Below are positions 1-14,809 of a DNA stretch of 64,000 nucleotides, in pieces (position 1 is the first letter of the stretch; every line of letters begins with the position of its first letter). Both the position numbers and the translations under genes were made by a program. The notes under the pieces are model-generated. The model was not told where the DNA came from and made no database searches. It saw only the letters and a program-made list of their open reading frames with translations. Origin of the DNA: an uncultured Nocardioides sp. GTDB taxonomy: Bacteria > Actinomycetota > Actinomycetes > Propionibacteriales > Nocardioidaceae. Location of the stretch: the NCBI RefSeq assembly GCF_947488515.1, contig NZ_CANKZF010000001.1, forward strand, positions 1 to 64,000. Reading direction: 5' to 3'.

Positions 1-58
1 ATGTGTTAAGCACGCCGCCAGCGTTCGTCCTGAGCCAGGATCAAACTCTCCATCGAAA
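1..58 (-). rRNA. 16S rRNA, 5' end only (partial)
   Basis: The reverse complement contains the universal 27F primer site AGAGTTTGATCCTGGCTCAG, followed by the conserved start GACGAACGCTGGCGGCG and CTTAACACAT. This is the first ~58 nt of a 16S gene transcribed leftward out of the window. The mature 5' end is placed just before GATGGAGAGTTTG and could be off by a few bases. The rest of the rrn operon lies outside. Confidence 0.97.
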
Positions 59-300
59 ACATACCCACCAAGCCCACTACCAAAGCAGCAGACCAGCAGG
101 ACTATCAATAAGAGCCACATCCATGACTGAACAAAACTAGCATTCTTGAGACCCCCCCTCCCAAAGAAGAAAAGGGCCTCGCCAGAATCATTGTCAAAGA
201 AACCGCGACACCAACACCCACCCAACCCAAAAGGCCAGGCGAGCAAACGTTGACGTCAACGGGGCATAACAAACTAATTCGTCGACTAATCAAACACACT

Positions 301-320
301 GTTGAGTTCTCAAGAATCAG
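301..320 (-). promoter_or_regulatory. boxA-like antitermination element in the rrn leader
   Basis: The reverse strand reads TTCTTGAGAACTCAACAG, the block commonly found in actinobacterial rRNA leaders between promoter and 16S, and taken to be part of the antitermination/processing region. It lies about 245 nt before the 16S start and downstream of the two promoters. The whole stretch 59-373 is leader, is more A+T-rich than its surroundings and holds no believable gene. Confidence 0.5.
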
Positions 321-373
321 ACGCACCCGATCCTCGCCGGCTGGGCCGGTCCGGTCGCGGGGCAACCTGCAGA

Positions 374-402
374 AACTTACCGGGCGCTACGCTCGCAGTC
401 AA
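374..402 (-). promoter_or_regulatory. rrn promoter (proximal)
   Basis: On the reverse strand TTGACT (397-402) and TAAGTT (374-379) are separated by exactly 17 nt, a near-consensus housekeeping sigma promoter. Transcription would start near 367 and run through the boxA-like block into 16S. The fit to consensus is one of the best in the window, as expected for an rRNA promoter. Confidence 0.75.
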
Positions 403-495
403 ACTCGCGAGCTTCACGCTTCGGTGTGGCCGCCGCTGGTCTCCGCTCCATCCCGCCTTCTGGCCGGGGAGCGGCGCCTTGCGGCGACAGGTGAA

Positions 496-524
496 ACATT
501 AGACCCTCCTCCCGGACCATGCAA
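496..524 (-). promoter_or_regulatory. rrn promoter (distal)
   Basis: On the reverse strand TTGCAT (519-524) and TAATGT (496-501) are also 17 nt apart, about 120 bp upstream of the proximal promoter. Tandem promoters are usual for rrn operons. It lies just past the stop codon of the DNA glycosylase gene, so the arginine operon is transcribed toward it on the same strand and may read through. Confidence 0.55.
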
Positions 525-556
525 AACCGGGGGTGCCCGTCACGCATAAGTGCAGG

Positions 557-4592
<4,036 letters not shown>

Positions 4593-4596
<4 letters not shown>

Positions 4597-4661
4597 GTGG
4601 GGTCCCCGCGGCGTTGTTCGGGGGAGCGCAGCGGAGGAGAAGAACGTCGTGGGGTGTTCAT
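4593..4661 (-). CDS. 22-codon connector ORF between argF and argR
   Basis: The ATG at 4661 overlaps the argF stop by ATGA, and its TGA overlaps the argR start by ATGA, so the ORF exactly fills the gap. The predicted peptide (22 aa) begins [13 protein letters not shown] and contains five arginines. The DNA differs at only 7 of 69 positions from the connector before argF, with three silent and four replacement changes. I recognise no domain. It probably keeps ribosomes moving from argF to argR, or could be a small leader peptide. That it is translated is an inference from the double overlap. Confidence 0.55.
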
Positions 4662-5584
4662 GATGATCGCTCCAGGAGCCAGGTCAGCACCGCCTTCTGG
4701 GCGTGCCGGCGGTTCTCCGCCTCGTCCCAGACGACCGAGTGCGGCCCCTCGATGACTTCTTCGGCGATCTCCTTGCCGCGGTAGGCCGGCAGGCAGTGCA
4801 TGACGATCGCGTCGGGCGCGGCGTGGGAGAGCAGGTCCTCGGTGACGCCGAAGGGCGGGAAGATCCGCAGCCGCTCCTCGGACTCCTCCTCGCGCCCCAT
4901 GCTCACCCACGAGTCGGTGACCACGACGTCGGCGCCGGCGACGGCCTCGACCGGGTCGGTGGTGAGCTCGATCGAGCCGCCGGTGCCCTGCGCGATCTCG
5001 CGCGCCCTCGCCACGACGTGAGCGTCGGGCGTGAACCCCTCGGGGGCGCCGACGACCACGTGCATGCCGGCCGAGGCGCCGGCCAGGACCCACGAGTTGC
5101 CCATGTTGCAGGCGCCGTCGCCGACGAAGGCGACCCGGATCCCCGCCAACCTGCCCTTGTGCTCGCGCACGGTCTGCAGATCGGCGAGGAGCTGACATGG
5201 GTGGAACTCGTCGGTGAGCGCGTTGAGCACCGGCACGCCGGCGTACGCCGCCATGGTGACGACGTCGCCCTGGTGGGCCGTGCGCCACACGACCGCCGCA
5301 GCCTGGCGGCCGAGGATCCGGGCGACGTCCTCGACCCCCTCGCGGGACCCCATCGCCGCGAGGCCGCCGTCGACCGTCATCGGGTTGCCGCCGAGCTCGG
5401 CGATGCCGGCGGCGAACGACACCTGGGTGCGCAGGGTCGGGCGGTCGAAGACCAGGGCGACCGTCCGCGGGCCGGCGAGCGGCTTGTGGTCGAACGGCTC
5501 GGCCTTCATCCGGTCGGCCAGGTCGAGGACCTCGAGCAGCTCGGCGGGCGACAGGTCGTCGTCGCGGAGGAAGTGGCGCGTCAT
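4658..5584 (-). CDS. argF: Ornithine carbamoyltransferase
   Basis: Makes citrulline from ornithine and carbamoyl phosphate. At 308 aa it has normal length. The carbamoyl-phosphate loop is present as [11 protein letters not shown] (about residues 47-57), and the ornithine-side motif [11 protein letters not shown] lies near residue 262. The ATG at 5584 overlaps the stop of a connector ORF, and the argF stop overlaps the start of the next connector. So argF is bracketed by two near-identical mini-ORFs, while the other arg junctions, apart from argC-argJ, overlap directly. Confidence 0.97.
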   Translation of the reverse strand: MTRHFLRDDDLSPAELLEVLDLADRMKAEPFDHKPLAGPRTVALVFDRPTLRTQVSFAAGIAELGGNPMTVDGGLAAMGSREGVEDVARILGRQAAAVVWRTAHQGDVVTMAAYAGVPVLNALTDEFHPCQLLADLQTVREHKGRLAGIRVAFVGDGACNMGNSWVLAGASAGMHVVVGAPEGFTPDAHVVARAREIAQGTGGSIELTTDPVEAVAGADVVVTDSWVSMGREEESEERLRIFPPFGVTEDLLSHAAPDAIVMHCLPAYRGKEIAEEVIEGPHSVVWDEAENRRHAQKAVLTWLLERSS

Positions 5585-5649
5585 GCGGGGTCCCCGTGGC
5601 GTTGTTCGGAGGAGCGAAGCGGGGGCGAAGAACGTCGTGGGGTGCTCAT
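5581..5649 (-). CDS. 22-codon connector ORF between argD and argF
   Basis: It starts with the ATG at 5649, which overlaps the argD stop (ATGA), and ends with a TGA overlapping the argF ATG (ATGA). The peptide begins [13 protein letters not shown] and is identical at 18 of 22 residues to the connector before argR. No known domain. Four arginines, including CGA-CGT next to each other, leave open a role in sensing arginyl-tRNA, but I see no terminator/antiterminator pair to support attenuation. Confidence 0.55.
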   Translation of the reverse strand: MSTPRRSSPPLRSSEQRHGDPA

Positions 5650-6854
5650 GGGGTGGGCTCCTGTGCTGCAGCGCGGGCGGTGTCGAGGACGGCGGGCAGT
5701 GCCACGTCGAGGGCGTCGAGGTCGGCGGCCGTGATCACCAGCGGGGGCACGAACCGCAGCCGCGTCGGGCCGGTGGCGTTGAGGATGAAGCCGGCCCCGC
5801 GCCCGGCCGCGACGGCCTGGGCGGCGTAGGGGCCGTCGAGCTCGGCGCCGCGCATGAGACCCGCGCCCGTCACCTCGACGACGCCGGTCTGCTTGCGCAG
5901 GAGCGCCTCGAGCTGGACGCCCCGGGTGACGGCTTCGTCCATCAGGCCGTCGGCCTCGATCGTGTCGAGGACGGCGAGCGCGGCGGCCGTCGCGACCGGG
6001 TTGCCGCCGAAGGTGGTGCCGTGGTTGCCCGGCTGGAGCAGTGCCGCCGCGTCACCGCGGGCGACCGTCGCGCCGATCGGGATGCCGCCGCCGAGGCCCT
6101 TGGCGAGCGTGACGACGTCGGGCTCCACGCCGTCGAGCAGCTGGTGGGCGAACCACGCGCCGGTGCGGGCGACACCGGTCTGCACCTCGTCGAGCCACAG
6201 CAGCGCACCGTGGTGGTGGGCGATCCGCTGGGCGGCGGCGAGGTAGTCCGCGGACGGCACGACGACGCCGGCCTCGCCCTGGATCGGCTCGAGGACGACC
6301 GCGGCGACGGTGTCGTCGACCGCGGCCTCGAGCGCGGCCACGTCGTCGTACGGGACGAAGGTGACGTCGCCCGGGAGGGGCTCGAACGGCTCGCGGTAGG
6401 CAGCCTTGGACGTGAGGGCCAGCGCGCCCATGGTGCGACCGTGGAACGAGCCCTCGGCGGCGACGAGCCGGGTGCGGCCGGTCCGGCGGGTGAGCTTGAG
6501 CGCGGCCTCGTTGGCCTCGGCGCCGGAGTTGCTGAAGAAGACGCGGGCGTCGTCGGACCAGCCGAGGAGGCCGACCAGACGCTCGGCCAGGGCGACCTGC
6601 GGCTCGGTGGCGAAGAAGTTGGAGACGTGGCCGAGGGTGCGGAGCTGGGTGGTGACGGCCTCGACGAGGGCGGGGTGGGCGTGGCCGAGGGCGTTGACGG
6701 CGATGCCGCCGAGCAGGTCGACGTACTCCTTGCCGTCGGCGTCCCACACGCGGGCGCCCTCCCCGCGGGCGAGCGCCAGCACGGGCGGGCCGAAGGTGTT
6801 CATCACGGCACCGGCGTAGCGGTCCTGGACGCTCATGTCGTGGGGTGAGGTCAT
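5646..6854 (-). CDS. argD: Acetylornithine aminotransferase
   Basis: PLP-dependent class III aminotransferase converting N-acetylglutamate semialdehyde to N-acetylornithine. The PLP lysine is in [13 protein letters not shown], and the carboxylate site [13 protein letters not shown] follows. It is 402 aa, normal length. The chosen ATG at 6854 shares one base with the argB stop (TGATG), and the protein begins [20 protein letters not shown]. An upstream in-frame reading through argB is a shadow. The stop overlaps the connector ORF before argF. Confidence 0.96.
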   Translation of the reverse strand: MTSPHDMSVQDRYAGAVMNTFGPPVLALARGEGARVWDADGKEYVDLLGGIAVNALGHAHPALVEAVTTQLRTLGHVSNFFATEPQVALAERLVGLLGWSDDARVFFSNSGAEANEAALKLTRRTGRTRLVAAEGSFHGRTMGALALTSKAAYREPFEPLPGDVTFVPYDDVAALEAAVDDTVAAVVLEPIQGEAGVVVPSADYLAAAQRIAHHHGALLWLDEVQTGVARTGAWFAHQLLDGVEPDVVTLAKGLGGGIPIGATVARGDAAALLQPGNHGTTFGGNPVATAAALAVLDTIEADGLMDEAVTRGVQLEALLRKQTGVVEVTGAGLMRGAELDGPYAAQAVAAGRGAGFILNATGPTRLRFVPPLVITAADLDALDVALPAVLDTARAAAQEPTP

Positions 6855-7798
6855 CACGCCTCCTCCGTCGGGTAGGGCTTGCGCATCCGCGTGGCGACGC
6901 CGGGGAGCACCTGGGTGCCGACCCCTTCGTCGGTGAAGATCTCGAGCAGCACGGAGTGGGGCTCGCGGCCGTCGACGACCGTGGCGCGCGGCACCCCGCC
7001 GGTGACGGCCTCGTAGCAGGCACGCATCTTGGGGACCATGCCCGCGTCGAGGGACGGCAGCATCTCGCCGAGCGCCTCCGGGCTGATCTCCTGGATCAGG
7101 TCGTCGGAGTTGCCGTAGTCGCGGTAGAGGCCCTCGACGTCCGTGAGGACCAGGAGCTTTTCGGCGCCCAGCGCGACCGCGAGGGCCGCGGCGGCGGTGT
7201 CCGCGTTGACGTTGTGGACCTGGCCGTCGACGTCGGGCGCGACCGAGCTGACGACCGGCACCCGGCCGGCCTCGATGAGGTCGAGCACCGCCTCGGGCCG
7301 CACCTCGGCGACCTCGCCGACGAGTCCCAGGTCGACCTCCTCGCCATCGATCACGGTGTTGGTCGGCTCGGCGGTGAACAGTCCGGCGTCCTCTCCCGAC
7401 AGCCCGACGGCGAGCGCGCCGTGCTGGTTGATCAGCCCGACGAGCTCGCGCTGCACCTGGCCGACGAGCACCATCCGGACGACGTCCATCGCCTCCGGCG
7501 TGGTGACCCGGAGGCCGCCGCGGAACTCGGACTCGATCCCGAGCTTGTCGAGCATCCGCGAGATCTGCGGGCCGCCGCCGTGGACGACCACGGGCTTGAA
7601 GCCGGCGAACCGCAGGAACGCGATGTCCTCGGCGAACGCGACCTTGAGGGACTCGTCGGTCATCGCGTTGCCGCCGTACTTCACCACGATCGTCTGGCCG
7701 TGGTAGCGCTTCAGCCACGGCAGCGCCGCGGCGAGCGTGCGCGCCTTGGCGGGGTCGGGCCGGCTCGGGTGCTGGTTGACGGGGGTCGGTTCGCTCAT
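6854..7798 (-). CDS. argB: Acetylglutamate kinase
   Basis: Phosphorylates N-acetylglutamate, usually the step inhibited by arginine. Amino-acid-kinase fold: VKYGGNAM with the ATP-site lysine, then [14 protein letters not shown], and the later LTDVEGLY nucleotide loop. It is 314 aa. The ATG at 7798 overlaps the argJ stop by ATGA. The N-terminal extension before the GGNA strand (about 35 residues) resembles that of arginine-inhibited, hexameric forms, so feedback inhibition is likely but not shown by sequence alone. Confidence 0.96.
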   Translation of the reverse strand: MSEPTPVNQHPSRPDPAKARTLAAALPWLKRYHGQTIVVKYGGNAMTDESLKVAFAEDIAFLRFAGFKPVVVHGGGPQISRMLDKLGIESEFRGGLRVTTPEAMDVVRMVLVGQVQRELVGLINQHGALAVGLSGEDAGLFTAEPTNTVIDGEEVDLGLVGEVAEVRPEAVLDLIEAGRVPVVSSVAPDVDGQVHNVNADTAAAALAVALGAEKLLVLTDVEGLYRDYGNSDDLIQEISPEALGEMLPSLDAGMVPKMRACYEAVTGGVPRATVVDGREPHSVLLEIFTDEGVGTQVLPGVATRMRKPYPTEEA

Positions 7799-8946
7799 GA
7801 GCTGTAGGCGCTGTTCTCGTGGACGTAGGCGTGGGTGAGGTCGTTGGTCCAGACGGTGGCACGGGCGTCGCCGGACTTGAGGTCGATCGTCACGCTGACC
7901 TCGCGGCCGGTGAGGTCGACACTCGCCGGGTCCTCGGCCGGGGTGGACTGGCGGCACACCCACACCCCGTTCATCGCGACGTCGAGGTCGGCGGGGTCGA
8001 ACTGCGCCTGCGTGGTGCCGATGGAGGCGAGCACCCGCCCCCAGTTGGGGTCGTTGCCGAAGACGGCGGCCTTGAACAGGTTGCTGCGGGCCACGCTGCG
8101 GCTCACCTCGACCGCCTCCTCCTCCGACGCGGCGTGGAGGGTGGTGATGGCGATCTCGTGGTCGGCGCCCTCGGCGTCCTTGAGCAGCTGCATCGCGAGG
8201 TCGGTGCAGGCCTGGGTGAGCGCGGCGGTGAAGTCCTCCGGCGTGGGGGTGATGCCGCTGGCACCGCTGGCCATGACGGTGACGGTGTCGTTGGTGGACA
8301 TGCAGCCGTCGGAGTCGAGGCGGTCGAAGCTGACCCGGGTGGCGGCGCGGAGCGCGGCATCGAGGTCGGCGGCGGGCACGACGGCGTCGGTGGTCAGGAC
8401 CACGAGCATCGTGGCCAGCTGCGGGGCGAGCATCCCCGCGCCCTTGGCCATCCCGCCGATGGACCAGCCGGCGCCCTCGACGACGGTGTTCTTGCTGACC
8501 GAGTCGGTGGTCATGATCGCCTCGGCGGCGCTGATGCCCCCGTCGGGCGAGAGCGCCGCGCTCGCTGCCTCGACGCCGGCCAGCAGGTCGTCCCGGTCGT
8601 TGGCCAGGCCGATGAGGCCGGTGGAGCAGACGACGACGTCGATGGCGCCGATGCCGAGGCCCTCGGCGACCTTCTCCGCCACCGCGTGGGTGGTCTGGAA
8701 GCCCTCGGGACCGGTGTAGCAGTTGGCGCCGCCGGAGTTGAGGACGACCGCCTTGACGGTGCCGTCCTTGACGACCTGCTGGCTCCACAGCACGGGGTTG
8801 GCCAGGCACCGGTTGGCGGTGAAGACGCTGGCGGAGTCGAAGGTGGGGCCCTGGTTCACGACCAGGGCGAGGTCCTTGGCGCCGGTGGACTTGAGACCAG
8901 CCGCGACGCCGGCGGCGGTGAAGCCGTGGGGGGTGGTAACAGTCAT
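7795..8946 (-). CDS. argJ: Bifunctional ornithine acetyltransferase / N-acetylglutamate synthase
   Basis: Recycles the acetyl group from N-acetylornithine to glutamate, and in bifunctional forms also uses acetyl-CoA. The autocleavage site ATML, whose Thr becomes the N-terminal nucleophile of the beta chain, is present in [16 protein letters not shown]. It is 383 aa from the ATG at 8946, which overlaps the stop of a 19-codon connector ORF. An in-frame ATG at 8982 lies inside that connector and is not preferred. Presence of argJ means a cyclic arginine pathway. Confidence 0.96.
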   Translation of the reverse strand: MTVTTPHGFTAAGVAAGLKSTGAKDLALVVNQGPTFDSASVFTANRCLANPVLWSQQVVKDGTVKAVVLNSGGANCYTGPEGFQTTHAVAEKVAEGLGIGAIDVVVCSTGLIGLANDRDDLLAGVEAASAALSPDGGISAAEAIMTTDSVSKNTVVEGAGWSIGGMAKGAGMLAPQLATMLVVLTTDAVVPAADLDAALRAATRVSFDRLDSDGCMSTNDTVTVMASGASGITPTPEDFTAALTQACTDLAMQLLKDAEGADHEIAITTLHAASEEEAVEVSRSVARSNLFKAAVFGNDPNWGRVLASIGTTQAQFDPADLDVAMNGVWVCRQSTPAEDPASVDLTGREVSVTIDLKSGDARATVWTNDLTHAYVHENSAYSS

Positions 8947-9001
8947 TCGGGGCCCCCGTCGGAAGCGGAGCGAAGCGAGCATTTCGATGGGGCGTGGGTC
9001 A

Positions 9002-9002
<1 letters not shown>
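8943..9002 (-). CDS. 19-codon connector ORF between argC and argJ
   Basis: The ATG at 9002 overlaps the argC stop (TAATG) and the TGA overlaps the argJ ATG (ATGA). The peptide begins [14 protein letters not shown]. The 5' half differs from the two other arg connectors, but the 3' half shares CGCTTCGCTCC and a GGGG-N-CCCC block just before the terminal ATGA. So all three probably derive from one intergenic element. Expression is inferred from the double overlap only. Confidence 0.5.
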
Positions 9003-10948
<1,946 letters not shown>

Positions 10949-10973
10949 CGACAACCCGAGCGCTGAGACGACG

Positions 10974-11012
10974 CACTGGCCCTTGAGTCTCCTGGAGACT
11001 CAAGGGCCAGTG
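10974..11012. terminator. Bidirectional terminator between convergent genes
   Basis: Perfect inverted repeat: two 19-bp arms (10974-10992 and 10994-11012) with a single central base, core CTTGAGTCTCC/GGAGACTCAAG. It lies midway between the stop codons of the convergent DinB-like gene and pheT and could stop transcription from both sides. There is no T-run, which is usual for high-GC actinobacteria. Confidence 0.75.
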
Positions 11013-11041
11013 TCGTGCGGGACGCGTCGCGGCGAGGGCGG

Positions 11042-13540
11042 TCAGGCGCGCTGGATGGCGCCGGTGCGCTCGGCGGCACGGGCGACCGCGGCGTCGCGGG
11101 CCGCTGCCGCCTCACCCTCCTTGAGGGTCCGGTCGAGCGCGCGGAACCGCAGGGCGTAGGCGAGGGACTTCCTGCCCTCGCCGACCTGGTCGCCGGTGTA
11201 GACGTCGAAGAGCCGGATCGACTCCAGCAGCGCACCTGCCCCTTCGCGCAGCGCGGCCTCGACGGCGGCGGCCGGGACCGTGTCGTCGACGACGAGGGCG
11301 ACGTCCTCCTTCGCGACCGGGTACGACGAGAAGGTCGGCGCCGTGCGGAGGTGCACCGCGCGCGCGATCAGCAGGTCGAGGTCGACCTCCGCGGCGACGG
11401 TGCGCTTCGGCAGGCCGAACGCCTGGCACACCGTGGGGTGCACCTCACCGGCGTGGCCGATGACCTCGCCGTCCACCGTCAGCTCGGCGCAGCGACCGGG
11501 GTGCCACGGCGCGAGCTCGACGGCCGAGGCACTGACCTCGAGGCCGAGCGATGCCGCGACGGCTCGTACGGCCTCCACGGCGTCGGCCCACGAGAAGGGC
11601 TGGGCCTCTGCCCACCAGCCACCGGACACCGCGTCACCGGCGCCGACCAGCGCGAGGTGGAGCGGCTGGGCGGGCAGCGCGGCGTCGAGGGCCTCGAGCT
11701 CGGCCTCGGTGGGGCGCCGGTCGACCGGCAGGATCGCTGCCGGGCCGGCGTGACGCGGGAGCGTGACGGTGCCGGTCTCGAAGATCGCGACGTCGGTGGT
11801 GCCGTGCCCGACGTTCTTGCCGGCGGTGCGCAGCAGGCCCGGGAGGAGGGTCGAGGTCATGAAGCCGGCCTCGGCGTTGAGCGGGTTGGACAGGCGCAGC
11901 AGGTCGCGGCGCGGGTCCTCGGCCGTCAGGCCCAGCGCGTCGAGGTCGGCCTCGCCGACGAACGGGAAGGTCACCACCTCCACGAAGCCCTCGCCGGCCA
12001 GCGTGCGCCCGATCCGACGCCGCAGCTGCTGTGCGCGGGTGAGCCCGCGACCGGACGGAGGGGTCGGGAGGACCGACGGCACCTTGTCGTAGCCGACGAG
12101 CCGGACGACCTCCTCGGAGAAGTCCTGGGCGTCGGTGAGGTCGGGGCGCCACGGGGGCGGGGTGACCGACAGGGTGCCGGACCCTCCCACGGCGGCAGAG
12201 ACCTCGCAGCCGACCGCACGGAGGCACGCGACCGACTGCTCCTCGGTGATCGGCATCCCCGACACCCGGGCGGCCAGGTCGCCGGCGACCTCGACGACCG
12301 GCATGGCCGGCGGGGTGCCCACGACGGTGACGCCCGGGTGGGCCGTGCCGCCGCCGTGCTCGACGAGAAGCTCGACGACACGGTCGGCGGCCGCCTCGCA
12401 GATCGTGGGGTCGACGCCGCGCTCGTTGCGCTTGCCGGCCTCGGAGGTGATCTTGTGGCGGCGACCCGTGCGGAACATCGACACCGCGTCCCAGTGGGCC
12501 GCCTCGACGAGCACCGACGTGGTCGTGCCGGAGATCTCGGTCGTCTCCCCACCCATCACGCCGCCCAGGCCGATGATCCCGGAGTCGTCGGTGACGACGA
12601 GGTCGCCGGGGTCGAGCGTGCGGGCCGTCCCGTCGAGGGTCGTGAGCTTCTCGCCCTCGCGCGCCCGGCGTACGACGATCGCGCCCTGCAGCCGGTCCGC
12701 GTCGTAGCCGTGGATCGGGCGGCCGGTCTCGAGCATCACGTAGTTGGTGACGTCGACGGCGAGCGAGATGGGCCGCATCCCGGCCGCGGTGATGCGCTGG
12801 ACCATGAAGTCCGGCGTCGCGGCCGCGGGGTCGAACCCGTCGACGCGCCGGGCCACGAACACCGGGCACCCCTCGGAGTCCTCCACGACGACCGGGTGGC
12901 CGTCGTCGTTCGCGGCAGGGGTCTCGCGCAGCGCCGGGTCACGGAAGCCGCTCGCCCCCTCGACGGAGACGAGGACCTCGCGGGCGATGCCACGCAGGGA
13001 CAGCGCGTAGGCCCGGTCGGGGTTGACCTCGAACTCGATGACCTCCTCGTCGAGGCCGAGCACCGCACGGACGTCCTGGCCGGGCTCACCGGCGTCGGGC
13101 GGCAGCACGATGATGCCGTCGTGGTCCTCGCCGAGGCCGAGCTCACGGGCCGAGCAGATCATGCCGGCGGAGAGGTGGCCGTAGGTCTTGCGGGCGCCGA
13201 TCTCGAAACCGCCGGGGAGCACGCCGCCGGGCAGCACGGTGACGACGAGGTCGCCCGGCGCGAAGTTGTGGGCCCCGCAGACGATGCCCTGCGGCTCGCC
13301 GGTCCCGTTGGCGTCACCGACGTCGACGGTGCACCAGTTGATGGTCTTGCCGTTCTTCTGCGGCTCCGGCTCCATCGTGAGGACGCGGCCGATGACCAGC
13401 GGACCGGTGATCTCGCGGCCGGGGCTGACGACCGCCTCGAGCTTGAGGCCGGTCAGCGTGAGCCGGTCGGTGATCTCCTCGGTGGTGGTGCCGGCGGGTA
13501 CGTCGACGAGGTCCAGGATCCAGGACAGGGGTGCCTTCAT
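11042..13540 (-). CDS. pheT: Phenylalanyl-tRNA synthetase beta subunit
   Basis: Beta chain of the alpha2-beta2 enzyme charging tRNA-Phe; it carries tRNA binding and the editing site. It is 832 aa from the ATG at 13540 (MKAPLSWILDLVDVP), normal for the family. The order is the EMAP-II-like tRNA-binding domain at about 40-155 (ITGPLVIGRVL...), B3/B4 editing domains, a B5 domain, the catalytic-like core, and the ferredoxin-fold anticodon-binding domain at the end (FSSYPVAKEDVALVVDD to LKEGEAAAARDAA). It follows pheS by 16 nt. Confidence 0.96.
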   Translation of the reverse strand: MKAPLSWILDLVDVPAGTTTEEITDRLTLTGLKLEAVVSPGREITGPLVIGRVLTMEPEPQKNGKTINWCTVDVGDANGTGEPQGIVCGAHNFAPGDLVVTVLPGGVLPGGFEIGARKTYGHLSAGMICSARELGLGEDHDGIIVLPPDAGEPGQDVRAVLGLDEEVIEFEVNPDRAYALSLRGIAREVLVSVEGASGFRDPALRETPAANDDGHPVVVEDSEGCPVFVARRVDGFDPAAATPDFMVQRITAAGMRPISLAVDVTNYVMLETGRPIHGYDADRLQGAIVVRRAREGEKLTTLDGTARTLDPGDLVVTDDSGIIGLGGVMGGETTEISGTTTSVLVEAAHWDAVSMFRTGRRHKITSEAGKRNERGVDPTICEAAADRVVELLVEHGGGTAHPGVTVVGTPPAMPVVEVAGDLAARVSGMPITEEQSVACLRAVGCEVSAAVGGSGTLSVTPPPWRPDLTDAQDFSEEVVRLVGYDKVPSVLPTPPSGRGLTRAQQLRRRIGRTLAGEGFVEVVTFPFVGEADLDALGLTAEDPRRDLLRLSNPLNAEAGFMTSTLLPGLLRTAGKNVGHGTTDVAIFETGTVTLPRHAGPAAILPVDRRPTEAELEALDAALPAQPLHLALVGAGDAVSGGWWAEAQPFSWADAVEAVRAVAASLGLEVSASAVELAPWHPGRCAELTVDGEVIGHAGEVHPTVCQAFGLPKRTVAAEVDLDLLIARAVHLRTAPTFSSYPVAKEDVALVVDDTVPAAAVEAALREGAGALLESIRLFDVYTGDQVGEGRKSLAYALRFRALDRTLKEGEAAAARDAAVARAAERTGAIQRA

Positions 13541-13556
13541 CGCTCGTTCTCCCCTC

Positions 13557-14654
13557 TCAGATCTCGGTGCCGAACGCGCTGCTGAACCGGACGTCGCCCT
13601 CGAAGAGCGGACGCAGGTCCTCCAGGTCGTGGCGGAACATGAACGACCGGTCGATGCCCATCCCGAACGCGAAGCCGCTGTAGACCTCCGGGTCGACGCC
13701 GCAGGCCACGAGGACGCGGGGGTTGACCACGCCGCAGCCGCCCCACTCGATCCAGCCCTCACCGCGACAGGTGCGGCACGACTCGGCGTCGACGTTGCGG
13801 CACACGAAGCAGAGCACGTCGACCTCGGCCGACGGCTCGGTGAACGGGAAGTAGGACGGCCGGAACCGCGTGCTGATGCCGTCGCCGAACAGCTGAGAGG
13901 CGAAGTGGTCGAGCGTGCCCTTGAGGTGAGCCATCGTGATGCCCTCGTCGACCACGAGGCCCTCGACCTGGTGGAACATCGGCGAGTGCGTGGCGTCGTA
14001 CTCGTCGGTGCGGAACACCCGGCCAGGACACACGACGTAGATCGGCGGCTTGCGCGTGAGCAGGGTGCGCGCCTGGACCGGCGAGGTCTGCGTGCGCAGC
14101 ACGACGTGGTCCTCGGCCGGCTCGGTCCAGAAGGTGTCCTGCATCGTGCGGGCAGGGTGGTCGGGGCCGAGGTTGAGGGCGTCGAAGTTGAGCCACTCCG
14201 CCTCGACGACCGGACCCTCGGCGACCTCGTAGCCCATGGCGACGAAGAGGTCGGCGATGAGCTCGGACTGCAGCGTCAGCGGGTGCCGACTGCCGCGGCG
14301 CCGGCGGGTCGTCGGCAGCGAGACGTCGACGGTCTCCTCGACGAGCATCCGCTCCTCGTGCTCGGCCTCGAGGACGGACTGGCGGGCCGCCAGCGCCTGG
14401 TTGATCGCGCCACGGGCCTGGCCGATGCGCTGGCCGGCCTCCTTGCGCGCCTGCGGAGGGAGCGCTCCGATCTCGCGGTTGGCGAGCGCGATCGGCGAGC
14501 GGTCGCCGGCATGGTCGAGGCGGACCTGCTTGAGGGCGTCGAGGTCGGGGGCGTCCGCGATCGCGGCGAGGGCCGCCTCACGCATCGCCTCGACCTGGTC
14601 GGCCTTGAGCGGGGTCACTTCGACGGGGTCGTAGTCGGTGTTGGGGCCGGACAT
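13557..14654 (-). CDS. pheS: Phenylalanyl-tRNA synthetase alpha subunit
   Basis: Catalytic chain of PheRS, class II. It is 365 aa. Motif 2 is seen in GRVFRTDEYDATHSPMFHQ, and motif 3 in the C-terminal GFAFGMGIDRSFMFRH, which forms the ATP/Phe pocket. The N-terminal coiled-coil region occupies the first ~100 residues. The ATG at 14654 has a good ribosome site (GGAAAGGGAGCC) 1-2 codons upstream, unlike many leaderless genes here, so it has a 5' UTR. It heads the pheST operon. Confidence 0.96.
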   Translation of the reverse strand: MSGPNTDYDPVEVTPLKADQVEAMREAALAAIADAPDLDALKQVRLDHAGDRSPIALANREIGALPPQARKEAGQRIGQARGAINQALAARQSVLEAEHEERMLVEETVDVSLPTTRRRRGSRHPLTLQSELIADLFVAMGYEVAEGPVVEAEWLNFDALNLGPDHPARTMQDTFWTEPAEDHVVLRTQTSPVQARTLLTRKPPIYVVCPGRVFRTDEYDATHSPMFHQVEGLVVDEGITMAHLKGTLDHFASQLFGDGISTRFRPSYFPFTEPSAEVDVLCFVCRNVDAESCRTCRGEGWIEWGGCGVVNPRVLVACGVDPEVYSGFAFGMGIDRSFMFRHDLEDLRPLFEGDVRFSSAFGTEI

Positions 14655-14692
14655 GGCTCCCTTTCCAGCGGTGGCATGACGTCGCCGCAGAG

Positions 14693-14722
14693 TCTAGAAG
14701 TGGATGAGCGTCGGGTCGGACG
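14693..14722 (-). promoter_or_regulatory. Possible pheS promoter
   Basis: On the reverse strand TCCGAC and TAGACT are 18 nt apart, giving a 5' UTR of about 30 nt before the pheS ATG. Upstream in the same ~155-nt gap are two short hairpins (CGGACC-T-GGTCCG and CGGGGA-GT-CCCCG). I looked for a phenylalanine leader peptide or T-box and see neither. Confidence 0.35.
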
Positions 14723-14809
14723 GGGACTCCCCGGACCCGATGACGTCAGCTGCCCGACGGACCAGGTCCGGGGCGCAGAAATCGTAGGCTCGTGTCCACG
14801 GTGGGGATG

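Noticed and set aside
14655..14809. Phenylalanine T-box or leader peptide upstream of pheS
   Set aside because: No Phe-codon run, no T-box core sequence and no antiterminator; only two short hairpins.
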